A DNA stretch of 33,351 nucleotides, from the NCBI RefSeq assembly GCF_000517265.1, contig NZ_AYSJ01000002.1, forward strand, positions 1-33,351. The letters run 5' to 3'. This document shows positions 14,828-27,692 of the stretch, one piece after another. The stretch comes from Photorhabdus khanii NC19. Lineage in GTDB: Bacteria; Pseudomonadota; Gammaproteobacteria; Enterobacterales; Enterobacteriaceae. The translations under genes were made by a program, and so were the position numbers. Position 1 is the first letter of the stretch; each line of letters begins with the position of its first letter. The notes beneath the pieces were generated by a model. It was not told where the DNA came from and made no database searches. It saw only the letters and a list, made by a program, of their open reading frames with translations.

Positions 14828-14855
14828 TTTAAGGAGCGTTTAAACGCTCCTTAAA
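14828..14855. terminator. Perfect 28-bp palindrome downstream of accC
   Basis: TTTAAGGAGCGTTT (14828-14841) is followed by its exact complement AAACGCTCCTTAAA (14842-14855). It lies 27 bp past the accC stop on the minus strand and probably ends or stabilises the acc transcript. T-rich sequence follows on the minus strand, but not as a clean run. Confidence 0.6.
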
Positions 14856-14881
14856 GATATGTTGATGTTATTAAACCAGTT

Positions 14882-16231
14882 TTAAGTTTCCTGTAATCCT
14901 AGTTTTTTCTCCAGATAGTGAATATTGGTGCCACCATTCTGGAAGTTTTCATCATTCATAATCGTCTGCTGAAGCTCGATATTCGTCTTGATGCCATCAA
15001 TGATCAGTTCTGCCAAGGCATTTTTCATGCGGGCAATGGCGTTATCACGATTTTCACCGTAAGTAATCAGCTTACCAATCATGGAATCATAGTAAGGTGG
15101 TACGGTATAGCCGGCATAAATATGCGATTCCCAACGTACGCCAAATCCACCCGCTGAGTGGAAACGGGTAATTTTACCTGGGCTTGGCAGGAAAGTGCGT
15201 GGATCTTCGGCGTTGATACGACACTCAATGGCGTGACCACGAACAACAACGTCTTTCTGTTTGATTGAAAGTGGCATACCGGCGGCAATCCGCAATTGCT
15301 CTTTAATCAGGTCAACACCGGTAATCATTTCTGTCACTGGATGCTCGACCTGAATACGGGTGTTCATCTCAATGAAATAGAATTCGCCGTTTTCATACAG
15401 GAATTCGAAAGTACCGGCGCCGCGATAGCCAATTTCAATACATGCGTTGGAGCAGCGTTCACCAATGCTGCGACGCATTTCTGGCGTGATGCCTGGTGCA
15501 GGAGCTTCTTCAACCACTTTCTGGTGACGGCGTTGCATAGAGCAATCACGTTCAGCCAAATAAATGGCTTGACCCTGACCATCGGCCAGTACCTGGATTT
15601 CAATATGACGCGGGTTTTCAAGGAATTTTTCCATGTAAACCATATCGTTGTTGAAAGCAGCTTTTGCTTCCGCACGGGTCATATTGATTGATTGTTCCAG
15701 ATCTTTATCACTGCGGACAACGCGCATACCGCGACCGCCACCGCCACCGGATGCTTTAATGATCACTGGATAGCCGATGCGTTTAGCAATGGCTTTGTTT
15801 TTATCTGTGTCATCAGATAACGGACCATCAGAGCCAGGTACACAAGGAACGCCGGCTTTTTTCATCGCACTGATAGCGGAAACCTTATCACCCATCAGGC
15901 GGATGGTTTCTGCTTTTGGGCCGATAAAAATAAAGCCGGAACGTTCAACTTGTTCAGCAAAATCTGCGTTTTCAGACAGAAAACCGTAACCGGGATGAAC
16001 GGCTACTGCACCGGTGATTTCTGCCGCAGAAATAATCGCTGGGATATTCAGATAGCTTTTTGCAGAAGCTGCCGGGCCAATACAGATAGTTTCGTCTGCC
16101 AACAGCACGTGTTTTAAGTCACGATCCGCAGATGAATGTACCGCAACAGTTTTTATCCCTAGCTCTTTACAAGCTCGCAGGATACGCAGGGCGATTTCAC
16201 CACGGTTAGCAATTACAATTTTATCAAGCAT
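14882..16231 (-). CDS. accC: Biotin carboxylase, acetyl-CoA carboxylase subunit
   Basis: A 449-residue ATP-grasp enzyme, the same length as E. coli AccC. It carboxylates biotin on AccB with ATP and bicarbonate, the first half of malonyl-CoA synthesis for fatty acids. The glycine-rich loop [12 protein letters not shown] is at about 159-170. The active-site residues E276, E288, N290 and R292 ([13 protein letters not shown]) occupy the E. coli positions. It lies 12 bp after accB in a conserved accBC operon and ends before a palindromic terminator. Conservation is high and there is no sign of damage. Confidence 0.98.
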   Translation of the reverse strand: MLDKIVIANRGEIALRILRACKELGIKTVAVHSSADRDLKHVLLADETICIGPAASAKSYLNIPAIISAAEITGAVAVHPGYGFLSENADFAEQVERSGFIFIGPKAETIRLMGDKVSAISAMKKAGVPCVPGSDGPLSDDTDKNKAIAKRIGYPVIIKASGGGGGRGMRVVRSDKDLEQSINMTRAEAKAAFNNDMVYMEKFLENPRHIEIQVLADGQGQAIYLAERDCSMQRRHQKVVEEAPAPGITPEMRRSIGERCSNACIEIGYRGAGTFEFLYENGEFYFIEMNTRIQVEHPVTEMITGVDLIKEQLRIAAGMPLSIKQKDVVVRGHAIECRINAEDPRTFLPSPGKITRFHSAGGFGVRWESHIYAGYTVPPYYDSMIGKLITYGENRDNAIARMKNALAELIIDGIKTNIELQQTIMNDENFQNGGTNIHYLEKKLGLQET

Positions 16232-16243
16232 GGGAACGCCTCG

Positions 16244-16711
16244 TTATTCGATGACGACCAATGGCTCGTCAAATTCAACGGCTTGACCGTTTTCCATAAG
16301 AATTGCTTTAACTACACCCGCTTTGTCAGCTTCAATCTGGTTCATCATTTTCATGGCTTCAACGATGCAGAGGGTATCACCCACATTGACACGGTCGCCG
16401 ATGTTGATAAATGGTTTCGCATCCGGGCTAGGCGTACGATAGAAGGTACCTACCATTGGGGAACGAACAACGTGACCATCGATTGCAGCCGATCTGTCGC
16501 TGATCGTTTCTGGCAGAGAGCGGGAAAGCGCAACAGCGTCGGCTAACGCAGGTTGTTGTGCTTGAACGGGAATATATTGTTGAGCTGCCGGAAAACTCTG
16601 GGGGGCTGCGCGGCTGATGCGCACTGACTCTTCCCCTTCAGAAATTTCCAGTTCAGAAATGCCAGATTCTTCAACCAGCTCGATCAGTTTTTTTATCTTA
16701 CGAATATCCAT
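16244..16711 (-). CDS. accB: Biotin carboxyl carrier protein
   Basis: A 155-residue carrier subunit of acetyl-CoA carboxylase. The N-terminal helix region ([17 protein letters not shown]) is followed by a Pro/Ala/Gln-rich linker (about 35-75) and the biotinyl domain, with the thumb-type segment typical of enterobacterial BCCP. K121 in EAMKMMNQ is the lysine biotinylated by BirA. It moves carboxybiotin from AccC to the carboxyltransferase AccA/AccD. Upstream of accC on the same strand and 29 bp after aroQ. In E. coli AccB autoregulates the operon; that is family knowledge, not visible here. Confidence 0.98.
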   Translation of the reverse strand: MDIRKIKKLIELVEESGISELEISEGEESVRISRAAPQSFPAAQQYIPVQAQQPALADAVALSRSLPETISDRSAAIDGHVVRSPMVGTFYRTPSPDAKPFINIGDRVNVGDTLCIVEAMKMMNQIEADKAGVVKAILMENGQAVEFDEPLVVIE

Positions 16712-16740
16712 GAGTGTGATTCCGTACTCTTCTGTTTCAT

Positions 16741-17193
16741 TTAGTTGACTTTTGACAAGCGGTTTACCGCTGCCTGTAATGCAAAGCTATAGCCATCTAC
16801 CCCTAAACCGCAGATTACACCAACAGCAAGATCTGAAAGATATGAGTGATGACGAAATGGCTCGCGCGCGTGAACATTGGAGAGGTGGATCTCAATAAAT
16901 GGGATCTTTACCGTCAACAGTGCATCACGCAGTGCCACGCTGGTATGCGTGAATGCAGCAGGGTTAATTAAAATAAAATCAGTATTACCCTGTGCAGAGT
17001 GAATTCTATTTATCAGCTCAAACTCTGCGTTGGATTGCAGGTGACTGAATTTAACCCCTGATTGATGGGCTTCTTCAGACAATTTGCTGACGATATCGTC
17101 GAGCGTTAAGTTGCCATAGATATCAGGCTCCCTGGTTCCTAACATATTCAGGTTAGGGCCGTTAAGGAGCAAAATGTGAAATTTGTCTGCCAT
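16741..17193 (-). CDS. aroQ: Type II 3-dehydroquinate dehydratase
   Basis: A 150-residue dodecameric-type enzyme of the shikimate pathway that turns 3-dehydroquinate into 3-dehydroshikimate by trans elimination. The family signature is complete: [19 protein letters not shown] with R21 and catalytic Y26, N77 in INPAAFTH, and E101/H103 in EIHLSN with R114. E. coli K-12 uses the unrelated type I enzyme AroD. Several other enterobacteria, Yersinia and Photorhabdus among them, have aroQ upstream of accB, as here. The 208 bp before it carry the likely promoter of aroQ-accB-accC. Confidence 0.97.
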   Translation of the reverse strand: MADKFHILLLNGPNLNMLGTREPDIYGNLTLDDIVSKLSEEAHQSGVKFSHLQSNAEFELINRIHSAQGNTDFILINPAAFTHTSVALRDALLTVKIPFIEIHLSNVHAREPFRHHSYLSDLAVGVICGLGVDGYSFALQAAVNRLSKVN

Positions 17194-17401
17194 TGTGCTG
17201 GTATCTCCGGCAATTTGTCAACAATTGCCCAACATAATCCTATATTAACGATTTGTCATCTTTTTAAAACAGCCACAAGTTCATTTCGGCGATAAAGCCC
17301 GACATTATAATGATATCGTAGCATTTAGCAGCTAAATACTGGTCTTATCAGAGAAAATGTCAAGAATAAAGCCACCGTACTTTAGAGGTTAGTCACAATT
17401 C

Positions 17402-18379
17402 TTAACGAACTCTTACCAATGTACGTCCTGTAACCTGGTTAGCTATCAATTTATTTGCGTATTCCACGGCTTGGTCCAGTGTTATCTCAGTCGTTGCCTG
17501 TTGATAAAAAGAAGCAGGTAGCAGCTTTTGCAAGCGTTGCCACACATCAGATCGCTTGGTGGATGGAACTGTGACAGATTCTACGCCTTGCAAGCGTATG
17601 TTCCGTAAAATAAATGGCATGACTGTTGTTGGCAGATTTGCACTACCGGCGAGCCCACAGGCTGCAACGGTACCGTTATAGTGAGTTTGGGCCAGTATTG
17701 TAGCCAGTACATTACCGCCTACAGTATCAATTGCTCCAGCCCAAAGCTGCTTTTCCAATGGGCGGGGCGGTTGGCTAAATTCATTACGTGGCAGAACTTT
17801 TTTTGCCCCAAGGGATAACAAATATTCGTGATTTTCCTGTCTGCCGCTAACGGCAACAACAGAATAGCCAAGTTGTGAAAGAAGCGCTATCGCAGTACTT
17901 CCTACACCCCCGCTGGCACCGGTTACAATAACATCACCACTTTCTGGCTTAACGCCGCCTTGTTCCAGCGCGATAACACACAGCATCGCGGTAAAGCCGG
18001 CAGTACCAAGGATCATTGCCTGCCTGCCATTCAAACCGGTTGGTAAAGGTGTCAGCCATTCTCCTGAAACTCGGGCTTGTTCTGCCAGGCCACCCCAATG
18101 ATTTTCTCCGACACCCCAGCCGGTTAACAGTACATGCTGACCGATATGAAAACGGGGATCTTCTGTACTGTGTACAATTCCAGAGAAATCAATACCCGGT
18201 ATCATTGGGAATTGGCGGATAATTTTCCCTTTACCTGTGATGGCTAATGCGTCTTTATAATTTAGGGTTGACCAGTGAATATCGACGGTAACGTCTCCCA
18301 CGGGAAGGTGAGCAGCATCAACTTCTTCTATGGACGTTGATAGTTGATTCTGTTGTTGCTTAAGTAGCAGAGCTTTCAT
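17402..18379 (-). CDS. acuI: NADPH-dependent acrylyl-CoA reductase (YhdH)
   Basis: A 325-residue medium-chain dehydrogenase/reductase, close to E. coli YhdH/AcuI, which reduces toxic acryloyl-CoA to propionyl-CoA. The N-terminal GroES-like part contains DVTVDIHWSTLNYKDALAI and MIPGIDFSG. The Rossmann part has the nucleotide loop VTGASGGVGSTA and later GRQE for NADPH. I place the start at MKALLLKQ (18379), which matches the family N-terminus; the frame is open nine codons further without a ribosome site. It is separated from aroQ by 208 bp and divergent from the mre operon. Confidence 0.95.
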   Translation of the reverse strand: MKALLLKQQQNQLSTSIEEVDAAHLPVGDVTVDIHWSTLNYKDALAITGKGKIIRQFPMIPGIDFSGIVHSTEDPRFHIGQHVLLTGWGVGENHWGGLAEQARVSGEWLTPLPTGLNGRQAMILGTAGFTAMLCVIALEQGGVKPESGDVIVTGASGGVGSTAIALLSQLGYSVVAVSGRQENHEYLLSLGAKKVLPRNEFSQPPRPLEKQLWAGAIDTVGGNVLATILAQTHYNGTVAACGLAGSANLPTTVMPFILRNIRLQGVESVTVPSTKRSDVWQRLQKLLPASFYQQATTEITLDQAVEYANKLIANQVTGRTLVRVR

Positions 18380-20062
<1,683 letters not shown>

Positions 20063-20172
20063 GTATTAACTTGCAAGTGGGGGAGGAATGACGGGTAGAT
20101 CAGACCTCCTTGCTATTGCTGTCTGGGAATTCCATTGTTTATGAAACAGCACAGTTTGGAATAGCGCAGCTT

Positions 20173-21207
20173 ATGAAGCCAATTTTTAGCAGGGGGCCTT
20201 CCCTGCAATTACGACTTTTCTTTGCTGTTATTGTTGCCATTACTCTGGTTGTGGCAGACAGCCGCCTTGATGCTCTCAGTAAAGTCCGTAACTATATGGA
20301 TACGGTGGTCAGCCCATTTTATTTTCTTGCTAATGGTCCGCGTCAAGTACTTGATGGTGTATCAGAAACGCTCGCCTCCCGTGAACAACTCCAATTGGAA
20401 AATCGCGCTTTACGCCAAGAATTATTGATTAAAAACAGTGAGATGTTGTTGTTAGGGCAACTTAAGCAGGAAAATTCCCGCTTGCGTGAACTGTTGGGAT
20501 CACCTTTGCGTCAGGATGAACACATGATGGTGACACAGGTGATTTCCGGTAAGGCTAATCCTTATAGTGATCAGGTGGTTATTGATAAGGGATCAAGAGA
20601 AGGCGTTTATGAAGGGCAACCTGTTATCAGTGATAAAGGTATTGTTGGTCAGGTTGTTGCTGTTAGTCAGTTTACCAGCCGGGTATTACTGATTTGTGAT
20701 ACGACCCATGCTTTGCCAATCCAGGTTTTACGTAATGATATCAGGGCCATTGTTGCGGGTGCAGGCTGTGCTGATGATTTGCAATTTGAGTCATTACCAA
20801 GTAATACCGATATTCGGGTTGGGGATGTGCTGGTCACTTCTGGGTTAGGTGGCCGTTTCCCGGAGGGGTATCCGGTAGCTGTGGTATCGTCGGTTAAAGT
20901 CGATAATCAGCGGGCCTATACTGTGATTCAGGCTCGGCCAACCGCAGAATTACAGCGTTTGCGTTATTTGCTGTTATTGTGGGGGGCAGATAATAACCCA
21001 TCCGAACCATTGCCTCCATCAGAAGTTTATCGTGTAGCTAATGAGCGTTTAATGCAGATGATGCCTCAGGTATTGCCACATGCAAATGAAATGGGGCCGC
21101 CAGCGCCGTCTTCTGTTTCTGATGAAATAACTCAAACGACAGGAAAAGTGAAAGTTTCTGAACCGGCAGTATCATCTGCTAAATTTATAAATGCGGGAAA
21201 TCGTTAA
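20173..21207 (+). CDS. mreC: Cell-shape protein MreC
   Basis: A 344-residue bitopic inner-membrane protein that links MreB to PBP2/RodA in the periplasm. A short cytoplasmic start [14 protein letters not shown] is followed by one membrane segment (about 14-30), a coiled coil (about 60-105, [20 protein letters not shown]) and beta domains with DPGS-like [10 protein letters not shown] and [17 protein letters not shown]. The start at MKPIF matches E. coli; the frame is open 21 codons further. The C-terminal tail is shorter and less Pro/Gln-rich than in E. coli. Its stop shares one base with the mreD start. Confidence 0.97.
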   Translation: MKPIFSRGPSLQLRLFFAVIVAITLVVADSRLDALSKVRNYMDTVVSPFYFLANGPRQVLDGVSETLASREQLQLENRALRQELLIKNSEMLLLGQLKQENSRLRELLGSPLRQDEHMMVTQVISGKANPYSDQVVIDKGSREGVYEGQPVISDKGIVGQVVAVSQFTSRVLLICDTTHALPIQVLRNDIRAIVAGAGCADDLQFESLPSNTDIRVGDVLVTSGLGGRFPEGYPVAVVSSVKVDNQRAYTVIQARPTAELQRLRYLLLLWGADNNPSEPLPPSEVYRVANERLMQMMPQVLPHANEMGPPAPSSVSDEITQTTGKVKVSEPAVSSAKFINAGNR

Positions 21208-21695
21208 TGAATCAATACCGGAGTCATGGGCGTTGGATCATTTGGTTATCCTTCTTGATTGCGATGGTGCTGCAAATTATGCCGTGGCCGGAGCAAATTT
21301 ATATGTACCGGCCTACCTGGTCAGCACTATTACTCATTTACTGGGTGATGGCATTACCTCACAGGGTCAGTGTTGGTACAGGCTTTGTTTTGGGGATGAT
21401 CATAGACCTGATTCAGGGAGCAACACTGGGTGTTAATGCCTTAGCTTATAGTCTTGTTAGCTATTTGGTGTCATTTAAGTTTCAATTATTCCGTAATATG
21501 GCACTTTGGCAGCAGGCTTTGGTCGTCGTTGCTTTATCGGTGCTGATGGATCTCAGTGTTTTTTGGGCAGAGTTTTTGTTATCAAATGTTGCTTTTCATC
21601 CAGAAATATTCTGGAACAGTTTGGTCAACGGTATTCTTTGGCCGTGGTTATTCCTGTTAATGCGGAAAATCCGTCGTCAATTTAATGTACATTAG
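21207..21695 (+). CDS. mreD: Rod-shape inner-membrane protein MreD
   Basis: A 162-residue polytopic protein with about five hydrophobic helices ([70 protein letters not shown]). It completes the MreBCD complex that keeps the rod shape. TAATG coupling to mreC (one shared base) fixes the start. About 90 bp then lead to maf. Confidence 0.97.
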   Translation: MNQYRSHGRWIIWLSFLIAMVLQIMPWPEQIYMYRPTWSALLLIYWVMALPHRVSVGTGFVLGMIIDLIQGATLGVNALAYSLVSYLVSFKFQLFRNMALWQQALVVVALSVLMDLSVFWAEFLLSNVAFHPEIFWNSLVNGILWPWLFLLMRKIRRQFNVH

Positions 21696-21784
21696 TGGTT
21701 GGATCGCGGTTTTTAATGTCCTGTTTATTACAAGAACGGTAAATAAAAAGCCCTAATGAGATAAGTAGTAAGGACAATATCATC

Positions 21785-22372
21785 ATGAAAACCCTCTATC
21801 TGGCTTCCGGCTCACCAAGGCGGCGTGAGCTGGTTGAATTATTGGACTTTAAATTTGAAATTCTTTCTCCTCAGGTAAAGGAGCAATGGCAAGAGGGTGA
21901 AACTCCGCGTCAGTATGTCAGCCGATTAGCAAAAGATAAATCTCTGGCGGGGGTTGTTATTGCGCCAGAGGATTTTCCCGTGTTGGGAGCGGATACTATT
22001 GTTGTATTAAATGATAGGATTTTGGAAAAACCCCGCAGTGAACAACATGCTGTTGAAATGCTCAATGCACTTGCCGGGCAGTGTCATCAGGTACTTACCG
22101 CGATTGCTTTATCAGATAGTCAGAGTACTTTAAGTGATATAGTCGTTACAGACGTGACCTTTCGCCAATTATCCACGCAGGAAATTTTGGATTATGTAGC
22201 AACCGGTGAGCCAATGGATAAAGCGGGTGCTTATGGTATTCAGGGAAAAGCAGGTTGCTTTGTCAAAACGCTGAATGGGAGTTATCACTCAGTAGTTGGT
22301 CTGCCATTAGTGGAAACGTATGAATTAATCACAAAGTTTTTCGCGTTGGTTGATGGAAAGAGGAACACATGA
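21785..22372 (+). CDS. maf: Maf-type nucleoside triphosphate pyrophosphatase (YhdE)
   Basis: A 195-residue cytosolic enzyme of the Maf/HAM1-like fold. The phosphate-binding start [16 protein letters not shown] and the motif VLGADTIVV are complete, with [12 protein letters not shown] and [17 protein letters not shown] further on. E. coli YhdE hydrolyses dTTP, UTP and modified pyrimidine nucleotides to the monophosphate, removing non-standard precursors. AAGGAC precedes the ATG. The end overlaps rng by ATGA, the usual enterobacterial arrangement. Family certain; exact substrate taken from E. coli. Confidence 0.96.
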   Translation: MKTLYLASGSPRRRELVELLDFKFEILSPQVKEQWQEGETPRQYVSRLAKDKSLAGVVIAPEDFPVLGADTIVVLNDRILEKPRSEQHAVEMLNALAGQCHQVLTAIALSDSQSTLSDIVVTDVTFRQLSTQEILDYVATGEPMDKAGAYGIQGKAGCFVKTLNGSYHSVVGLPLVETYELITKFFALVDGKRNT

Positions 22373-23838
22373 CAGCAGAGTTATTAGTCAATATAACACC
22401 ATCAGAAACGCGCGTTGCCTATATTGATGGTGGGATTTTGCAGGAAATCCATGTCGAAAGGGAAGCCAAAAGGGGCATTGTCGGCAATATTTACAAAGGT
22501 CGTGTAAGCCGGGTGTTACCAGGGATGCAGGCGGCCTTTGTTGATATTGGGCTGGAAAAAGCGGCTTTTCTTCACGCCTCAGATATTGTGCCTCACACGG
22601 AGTGTATTGCCGGTGAAGAACAAAAGAACTTTCATGTCAGAGATATTGCTGAGTTGGTCCGCCAGGGGCAGGATTTGATGGTTCAGGTAGTGAAAGATCC
22701 GCTTGGCACTAAAGGTGCCCGGTTAACTACGGATATTACATTACCTTCCCGCTATCTGGTATTTATGCCCGGTGCTTCTCATGTTGGGGTTTCACAACGT
22801 ATCGAAAGTGAAGAAGAGCGTAATCGCTTGAAAGATATTGTTGCTGAATATTGTGATGAGCATGGTGGTTTCATTATCAGGACGGCTGCCGAGGGAGTTG
22901 GCGACGAAGAGTTAGCTCAGGATGCAGCTTTCTTGAAACGATTGTGGAGTAAGGTGATAGAGCGTAAAAAGCGTAATATCACTAAAAATAAACTTTATGG
23001 TGAATTGGCTCTGGCTCATCGTATTTTGCGCGATTTCGCCGGAGCTGCTCTTGATCGTATTCGTGTGGATTCTCGTCTGATGTTTAACCAGTTACAGGAA
23101 TTTATTAGTGAATATATTCCTAAAATGACAGCCAGATTGGAACTTTATAGTGGCAATCAACCTATTTTCGATCTGTTTGATGTAGAAAATGAGATCCAAC
23201 GGGCGCTCGATCGTAAAGTCGAATTGAAATCAGGTGGTTATCTGATTATTGACCAAACAGAAGCGATGACCACAATTGATATTAATACTGGCGCATTTGT
23301 CGGGCATCGTAATTTGGAAGAGACTATCTTTAATACTAATATCGAAGCGACGCAGGCTATTGCCAGGCAATTAAGGCTGCGTAATTTGGGTGGTATTATC
23401 ATTATTGATTTTATTGATATGAATAGTGAAGATCACCGCCGACGGGTATTGGCTTCTCTCGAACAGGCCTTGAGTAAAGATCGTGTTAAAACAACGATTA
23501 ATGGTTTTTCACAACTCGGGCTGGTGGAAATGACGCGTAAGCGGACCCGTGAAAGTATTGAGCATATACTCTGCGACGATTGTCCTACCTGTAATGGAAG
23601 GGGAACCGTAAAATCTGTTGAAACGGTCTGTTATGAAATTATGCGTGAAATTGTGCGTGTTCACCGGGCAGTTGATGCAGATCGCTTCCTTATCTATGCC
23701 TCACCGGCGGTGGTTGAAGCGCTGAGAGGGGAAGAATCTCATGCGCTGGCAGAAGTGGAAATTTTTGTCGGTAAGCAGGTAAAAGTTCAGACAGAACAGC
23801 TCTACAGCCAGGAGCAGTTTGACGTAGTTATGATGTAA
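22369..23838 (+). CDS. rng: Ribonuclease G
   Basis: A 489-residue endoribonuclease related to the catalytic half of RNase E. It matures the 5' end of 16S rRNA and cleaves some mRNAs, preferring 5'-monophosphate A/U-rich RNA. An S1 domain with the 5' sensor lies at about 35-125. The metal-binding aspartates are D304 ([12 protein letters not shown]) and D347 ([10 protein letters not shown]). The zinc-link CPTCNGRG follows near 405. It starts within the maf stop (ATGA) and is read with it. It is intact and of E. coli length. Confidence 0.97.
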   Translation: MTAELLVNITPSETRVAYIDGGILQEIHVEREAKRGIVGNIYKGRVSRVLPGMQAAFVDIGLEKAAFLHASDIVPHTECIAGEEQKNFHVRDIAELVRQGQDLMVQVVKDPLGTKGARLTTDITLPSRYLVFMPGASHVGVSQRIESEEERNRLKDIVAEYCDEHGGFIIRTAAEGVGDEELAQDAAFLKRLWSKVIERKKRNITKNKLYGELALAHRILRDFAGAALDRIRVDSRLMFNQLQEFISEYIPKMTARLELYSGNQPIFDLFDVENEIQRALDRKVELKSGGYLIIDQTEAMTTIDINTGAFVGHRNLEETIFNTNIEATQAIARQLRLRNLGGIIIIDFIDMNSEDHRRRVLASLEQALSKDRVKTTINGFSQLGLVEMTRKRTRESIEHILCDDCPTCNGRGTVKSVETVCYEIMREIVRVHRAVDADRFLIYASPAVVEALRGEESHALAEVEIFVGKQVKVQTEQLYSQEQFDVVMM

Positions 23839-23885
23839 TTGTCTGGTGTGCTGGTATAACAGCGCTGGCAACCAAGGAGATGCGT

Positions 23886-26800
23886 GTGAGGCGACTGCCG
23901 GGAGTATTATTAGCGACAGCCGCAATAGTCATTATTATTATGGCTTTGCTTGTCAGTGGGTTACGTTTTCTGCTGCCGCATATTAATGGCTATCGCCCGC
24001 AATTGCTCGCTACAGTTGAGTCAATTGCCGGTGTACCTGTTGATGTTGGATATATTGCTGGAAAATGGGAATCTTTTGGGCCTGTTCTTGAATTACGTGA
24101 TATTAATGTGAAAACTGCCAGTGCAGATGTGAAGGCAAAAAAAATCACGGTGGCATTGGATATCTGGTTATCTTTGCTGAGAATGCGCTGGAATTTTCGC
24201 GATCTGACTTTTTATCAATTACAGGTGGATTACCATCAACCGTTGTTTGATGATCAACGCGGTAATATGTTTTCCCAATCAGATACGTTTTCTAATCTGT
24301 TTCTCGAACAATTTGATCATTTTAATCTACAAGATAGCCGCGTTACTTTTCTTACACCCTCCGGTGAACGGGCTGATCTGTTGTTACCACAATTAACCTG
24401 GCTGAATAAAAATAACTATCATCGTGCTCAAGGGGAAGTCAGCCTTTCTTCTATTAATAATCAGCATGGGAATGTACAGGTTAAATTTGATTTGCGTGAC
24501 ACTCATGGTGTATTGGATAACGGCACTATTTATTTGCAGGCAGATAATGTTGATATGCATCCGTGGTTGAGTCATTGGTTGCAGGATAATACTGGGCTGA
24601 AAGAGGCTGAATTTAGTTTGTCTAGCTGGATTACGCTCAAAGATGGGCGAATTGATGGTGGTCAACTGCAATTACGTCAGGGAGAAGCTAACTGGAAAGT
24701 TGCTGACAAATCCCACCGTCTTTCTGTCAGTGATCTGGTATTACGGATGCGCCGTCAGGATAATGGTTGGTTGTTTGATGCGCCTGAATTGGCAAGCCTG
24801 GCCACTGACGGTCAGCAATGGCCGTCAGGAAAGGCGTCTGTGCTCTATCTGCCGGAAGCTAAGAAGTATGATGGTAAAGATCACTGGCGTATCCGGGCGG
24901 AGAATATTCAACTTGAACGGTTGAGTAGCATTTTACCCACTTTCTCTTTTTTGACTCCTGATGTTGTCAGAGATTGGGAACGTCGCCAGCCGCAAGGATT
25001 AGTAAATCATCTCGCTCTCGATATAACACCAGAAATTGCAGATGATTTCCGAATGAGTATGCAATGGCAGGATGTGAGTTGGCAGCGCTGGCAGGGGTTA
25101 CCTTCTATTGATAATTTCTCTGGTTCTCTCAACGGTAGCTTGCAGCAAGGCGAACTTAGCTTTGCATTGAAAGATAGCGTAGCTGATTATCGGGATGTGT
25201 TCCTGGCACCATTTGAGATATCTCAAAGTCATGGAGAAATATTCTGGCGGCAGGATAAGCGAGGTTTACAACTTTGGAGTCAGGGGTTGGATTTGCAGGC
25301 GAAATCATTGTGGGTCAGTGGTGATTTTCGTTATCAACAGCCAAAAGAGCAGCCTCCGGTGCTGAGTGTTCTGGCGGGAGTACGGGTTTATGATGCGGGT
25401 GATGCTTGGCGGTATTTTCCTGAGCCTTTGATGGGAACATCTCTGACTGATTATCTGACCGCTTCGATTATTAAAGGGCAAATAGAAAACGCAACTTTTG
25501 TTTTTCAAGGCAACCCAAAAGATTTCCCATTTGTAAAGAATGATGGTCAGTTTCAGGTTTTTGCCCCATTACGTCATGCCACTTTCCAGTATCAACCTGA
25601 TTGGCCGGCGCTGCTGGATCTTAATATTGATCTCAATTTCCATAATAACGGTTTGTGGATGCTGGCTGCGCAAACTGCGCTTGGCAAAGTGAAAGCGAAT
25701 AAGGTTTCAGCGGTAATTTCTGATTATAGTAGAAAGAAATTGTTAATCGACGCTAATATTCTGGGAGATGGTAAAGATATTCATGAATATTTTACCCGTA
25801 GCCCGTTAGCGGATTCTATTGGTGAAACGCTTAATACATTACAGATTGGTGGTCAGGTGGCGGGTAATTTGCATTTGCATATTCCACTCAGTGGCGGCAA
25901 TGTGGATGCCAGTGGTGAGGTCACTTTAAAAGATAACCATTTGTTGATTAAGCCTCTGGGCAGTGAAATGAAAAATGTCAGTGGCCGGTTCCGCTTTGAT
26001 AATGGTAATTTACAAAGTGACAAATTATCAGTGCAATGGTTTGGACAGCCTGTTACTGTTGATTTCGCTACCAAGAACTTATCAAAAAACTATCGGGTAG
26101 ATGTTGGTCTGAATGCTCATTGGGCTGCTGCAAAATTACCTGAACTACCACCAGCAATTGCCAAAGCGCTTTCTGGTTCTGTTGACTGGGAAGGGAAAGT
26201 GGGTATTAGTTTACCGTTTCAGGGTAAGGCCCAATATGATGTGAAAATCGACGCTGACTTGTCACAAGTAGATAGCCATTTATCTGTCTTGAGAGCAGAT
26301 GAACTGCGTAAACTGAAAGCGCTTCATATTCTGGCTGATGGTGATATGGATCAGTTGCGAGTAAAAGGGACGTTAGGTAAGCAGTATGCGTTTAATACTC
26401 AATGGCGTTTGGCAGAGAAAAATACTCAACTGTCACGGGGAATTTTACAAAGTAACAGTGATAAAATTCCTGACTTACCTGAAAAATCATTATTGGAATT
26501 GAATCTTCCGGCAATTGAGGGTGAAGAGTGGTTAGGGCTAATTGCGCCTCTGACTTCAAGTTCTTCATTTGCAGGAAGCGCAATGCTGTCACAGCATTTG
26601 CGTGTGTCACTTCCGTCACTGGATGTGGGGGGACAGCGTTGGAATCAGTTATCGTTAGATATAGAACAACAGCCCTGGGGAACGCAGATTAGTGCTAATA
26701 GTCAGGAAATTAACGGTAAGCTTAATATTCGTAATAGTGGTCCGTGGCAGCTGAATTTGAGCTATCTTTACTATAACCCTCTGCAATATAACCCTCAGCA

Positions 26801-27692
26801 ACCTGAGTCAGATTTATCTAAGCAATCTCAAACAGGTACAACTCAGCGTTATTCGCTGAACCAATGGCCTTCATTAGATATTGTCTGTTCTGAGTGCTGG
26901 ATTATGGGGGTGAAACTTGGGAAAGTGTCTGGTTCCCTGATACCAGAAGGTAATTCGCTGGTATTAAGAGATGGAATGGTGGACAACAGCGTCGGTAAAC
27001 TCAATTTGGCTGGTCGTTGGCAAGAAAGTGCTGGGGAGAATAATACTCATATTATGGGGCAATTCTCCGGTGAAAAGTTTGATGAGATGGCATCTTACCT
27101 TGGTATTGTCGTGCCAATTGTGAAGTCACCGTTTAACTTCCGTTTTGATTTTAACTGGTTGGATACACCGTGGAAACCCGATTTACGGACACTGAATGGC
27201 AATTTTAAAAGCGATTTAGGTAGAGGTGCTATCGAGAAACTGGGAGGGGGAAGTGCCGGTCAGTTACTAAAATTGGTCAGTTTTGATGCTTTGTTGCGTA
27301 AATTGCAGCTCGATTTCAGTGATACTTTTAGCCAGGATTTTGAATTTGATTCAATCCGTGGTGATGTTTCAATAAAAAATGGGATACTCAAGACTAAAAA
27401 TTTACGGATCGATGGACTGATTGCTGATGTGATAACGAAAGGAGAGATTGATCTTGTTCGCCAACAGATCAATATAGAAGCTATCGTCACGCCAGAAATT
27501 TCTGCTACTGTCGGTGTAGCAACGGCTTTTGTTATCAATCCGGTAGCAGGTGCCGCACTATTCGCGGCAACCAAGGTCTTGGGGCCGTTATGGAATAAAA
27601 TATCGGTTATTCGTTACCGGATTACCGGTAATCTTGATCAACCAAAAATTGATGAAGTCCTGCGTCAACTTAAGGAGAATAGAGGAACATGA
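23886..27692 (+). CDS. yhdP: AsmA-like envelope phospholipid transport protein YhdP
   Basis: A 1268-residue protein with one N-terminal membrane anchor (about 8-28, LLATAAIVIIIMALLVSGLRFLL) and a very long periplasmic beta-rich rod, ending in an AsmA-like C-terminal region (GNLDQPKIDEVLRQL). With TamB and YdbH it carries phospholipid toward the outer membrane in E. coli. I choose the GTG at 23886 (reading MRRLPGVLLA, as in E. coli), because AAGGAG ends six bases before it. The in-frame ATG at 23880 directly abuts that ribosome site. The end overlaps the next gene by ATGA, so the unit continues. Confidence 0.93.
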   Translation: MRRLPGVLLATAAIVIIIMALLVSGLRFLLPHINGYRPQLLATVESIAGVPVDVGYIAGKWESFGPVLELRDINVKTASADVKAKKITVALDIWLSLLRMRWNFRDLTFYQLQVDYHQPLFDDQRGNMFSQSDTFSNLFLEQFDHFNLQDSRVTFLTPSGERADLLLPQLTWLNKNNYHRAQGEVSLSSINNQHGNVQVKFDLRDTHGVLDNGTIYLQADNVDMHPWLSHWLQDNTGLKEAEFSLSSWITLKDGRIDGGQLQLRQGEANWKVADKSHRLSVSDLVLRMRRQDNGWLFDAPELASLATDGQQWPSGKASVLYLPEAKKYDGKDHWRIRAENIQLERLSSILPTFSFLTPDVVRDWERRQPQGLVNHLALDITPEIADDFRMSMQWQDVSWQRWQGLPSIDNFSGSLNGSLQQGELSFALKDSVADYRDVFLAPFEISQSHGEIFWRQDKRGLQLWSQGLDLQAKSLWVSGDFRYQQPKEQPPVLSVLAGVRVYDAGDAWRYFPEPLMGTSLTDYLTASIIKGQIENATFVFQGNPKDFPFVKNDGQFQVFAPLRHATFQYQPDWPALLDLNIDLNFHNNGLWMLAAQTALGKVKANKVSAVISDYSRKKLLIDANILGDGKDIHEYFTRSPLADSIGETLNTLQIGGQVAGNLHLHIPLSGGNVDASGEVTLKDNHLLIKPLGSEMKNVSGRFRFDNGNLQSDKLSVQWFGQPVTVDFATKNLSKNYRVDVGLNAHWAAAKLPELPPAIAKALSGSVDWEGKVGISLPFQGKAQYDVKIDADLSQVDSHLSVLRADELRKLKALHILADGDMDQLRVKGTLGKQYAFNTQWRLAEKNTQLSRGILQSNSDKIPDLPEKSLLELNLPAIEGEEWLGLIAPLTSSSSFAGSAMLSQHLRVSLPSLDVGGQRWNQLSLDIEQQPWGTQISANSQEINGKLNIRNSGPWQLNLSYLYYNPLQYNPQQPESDLSKQSQTGTTQRYSLNQWPSLDIVCSECWIMGVKLGKVSGSLIPEGNSLVLRDGMVDNSVGKLNLAGRWQESAGENNTHIMGQFSGEKFDEMASYLGIVVPIVKSPFNFRFDFNWLDTPWKPDLRTLNGNFKSDLGRGAIEKLGGGSAGQLLKLVSFDALLRKLQLDFSDTFSQDFEFDSIRGDVSIKNGILKTKNLRIDGLIADVITKGEIDLVRQQINIEAIVTPEISATVGVATAFVINPVAGAALFAATKVLGPLWNKISVIRYRITGNLDQPKIDEVLRQLKENRGT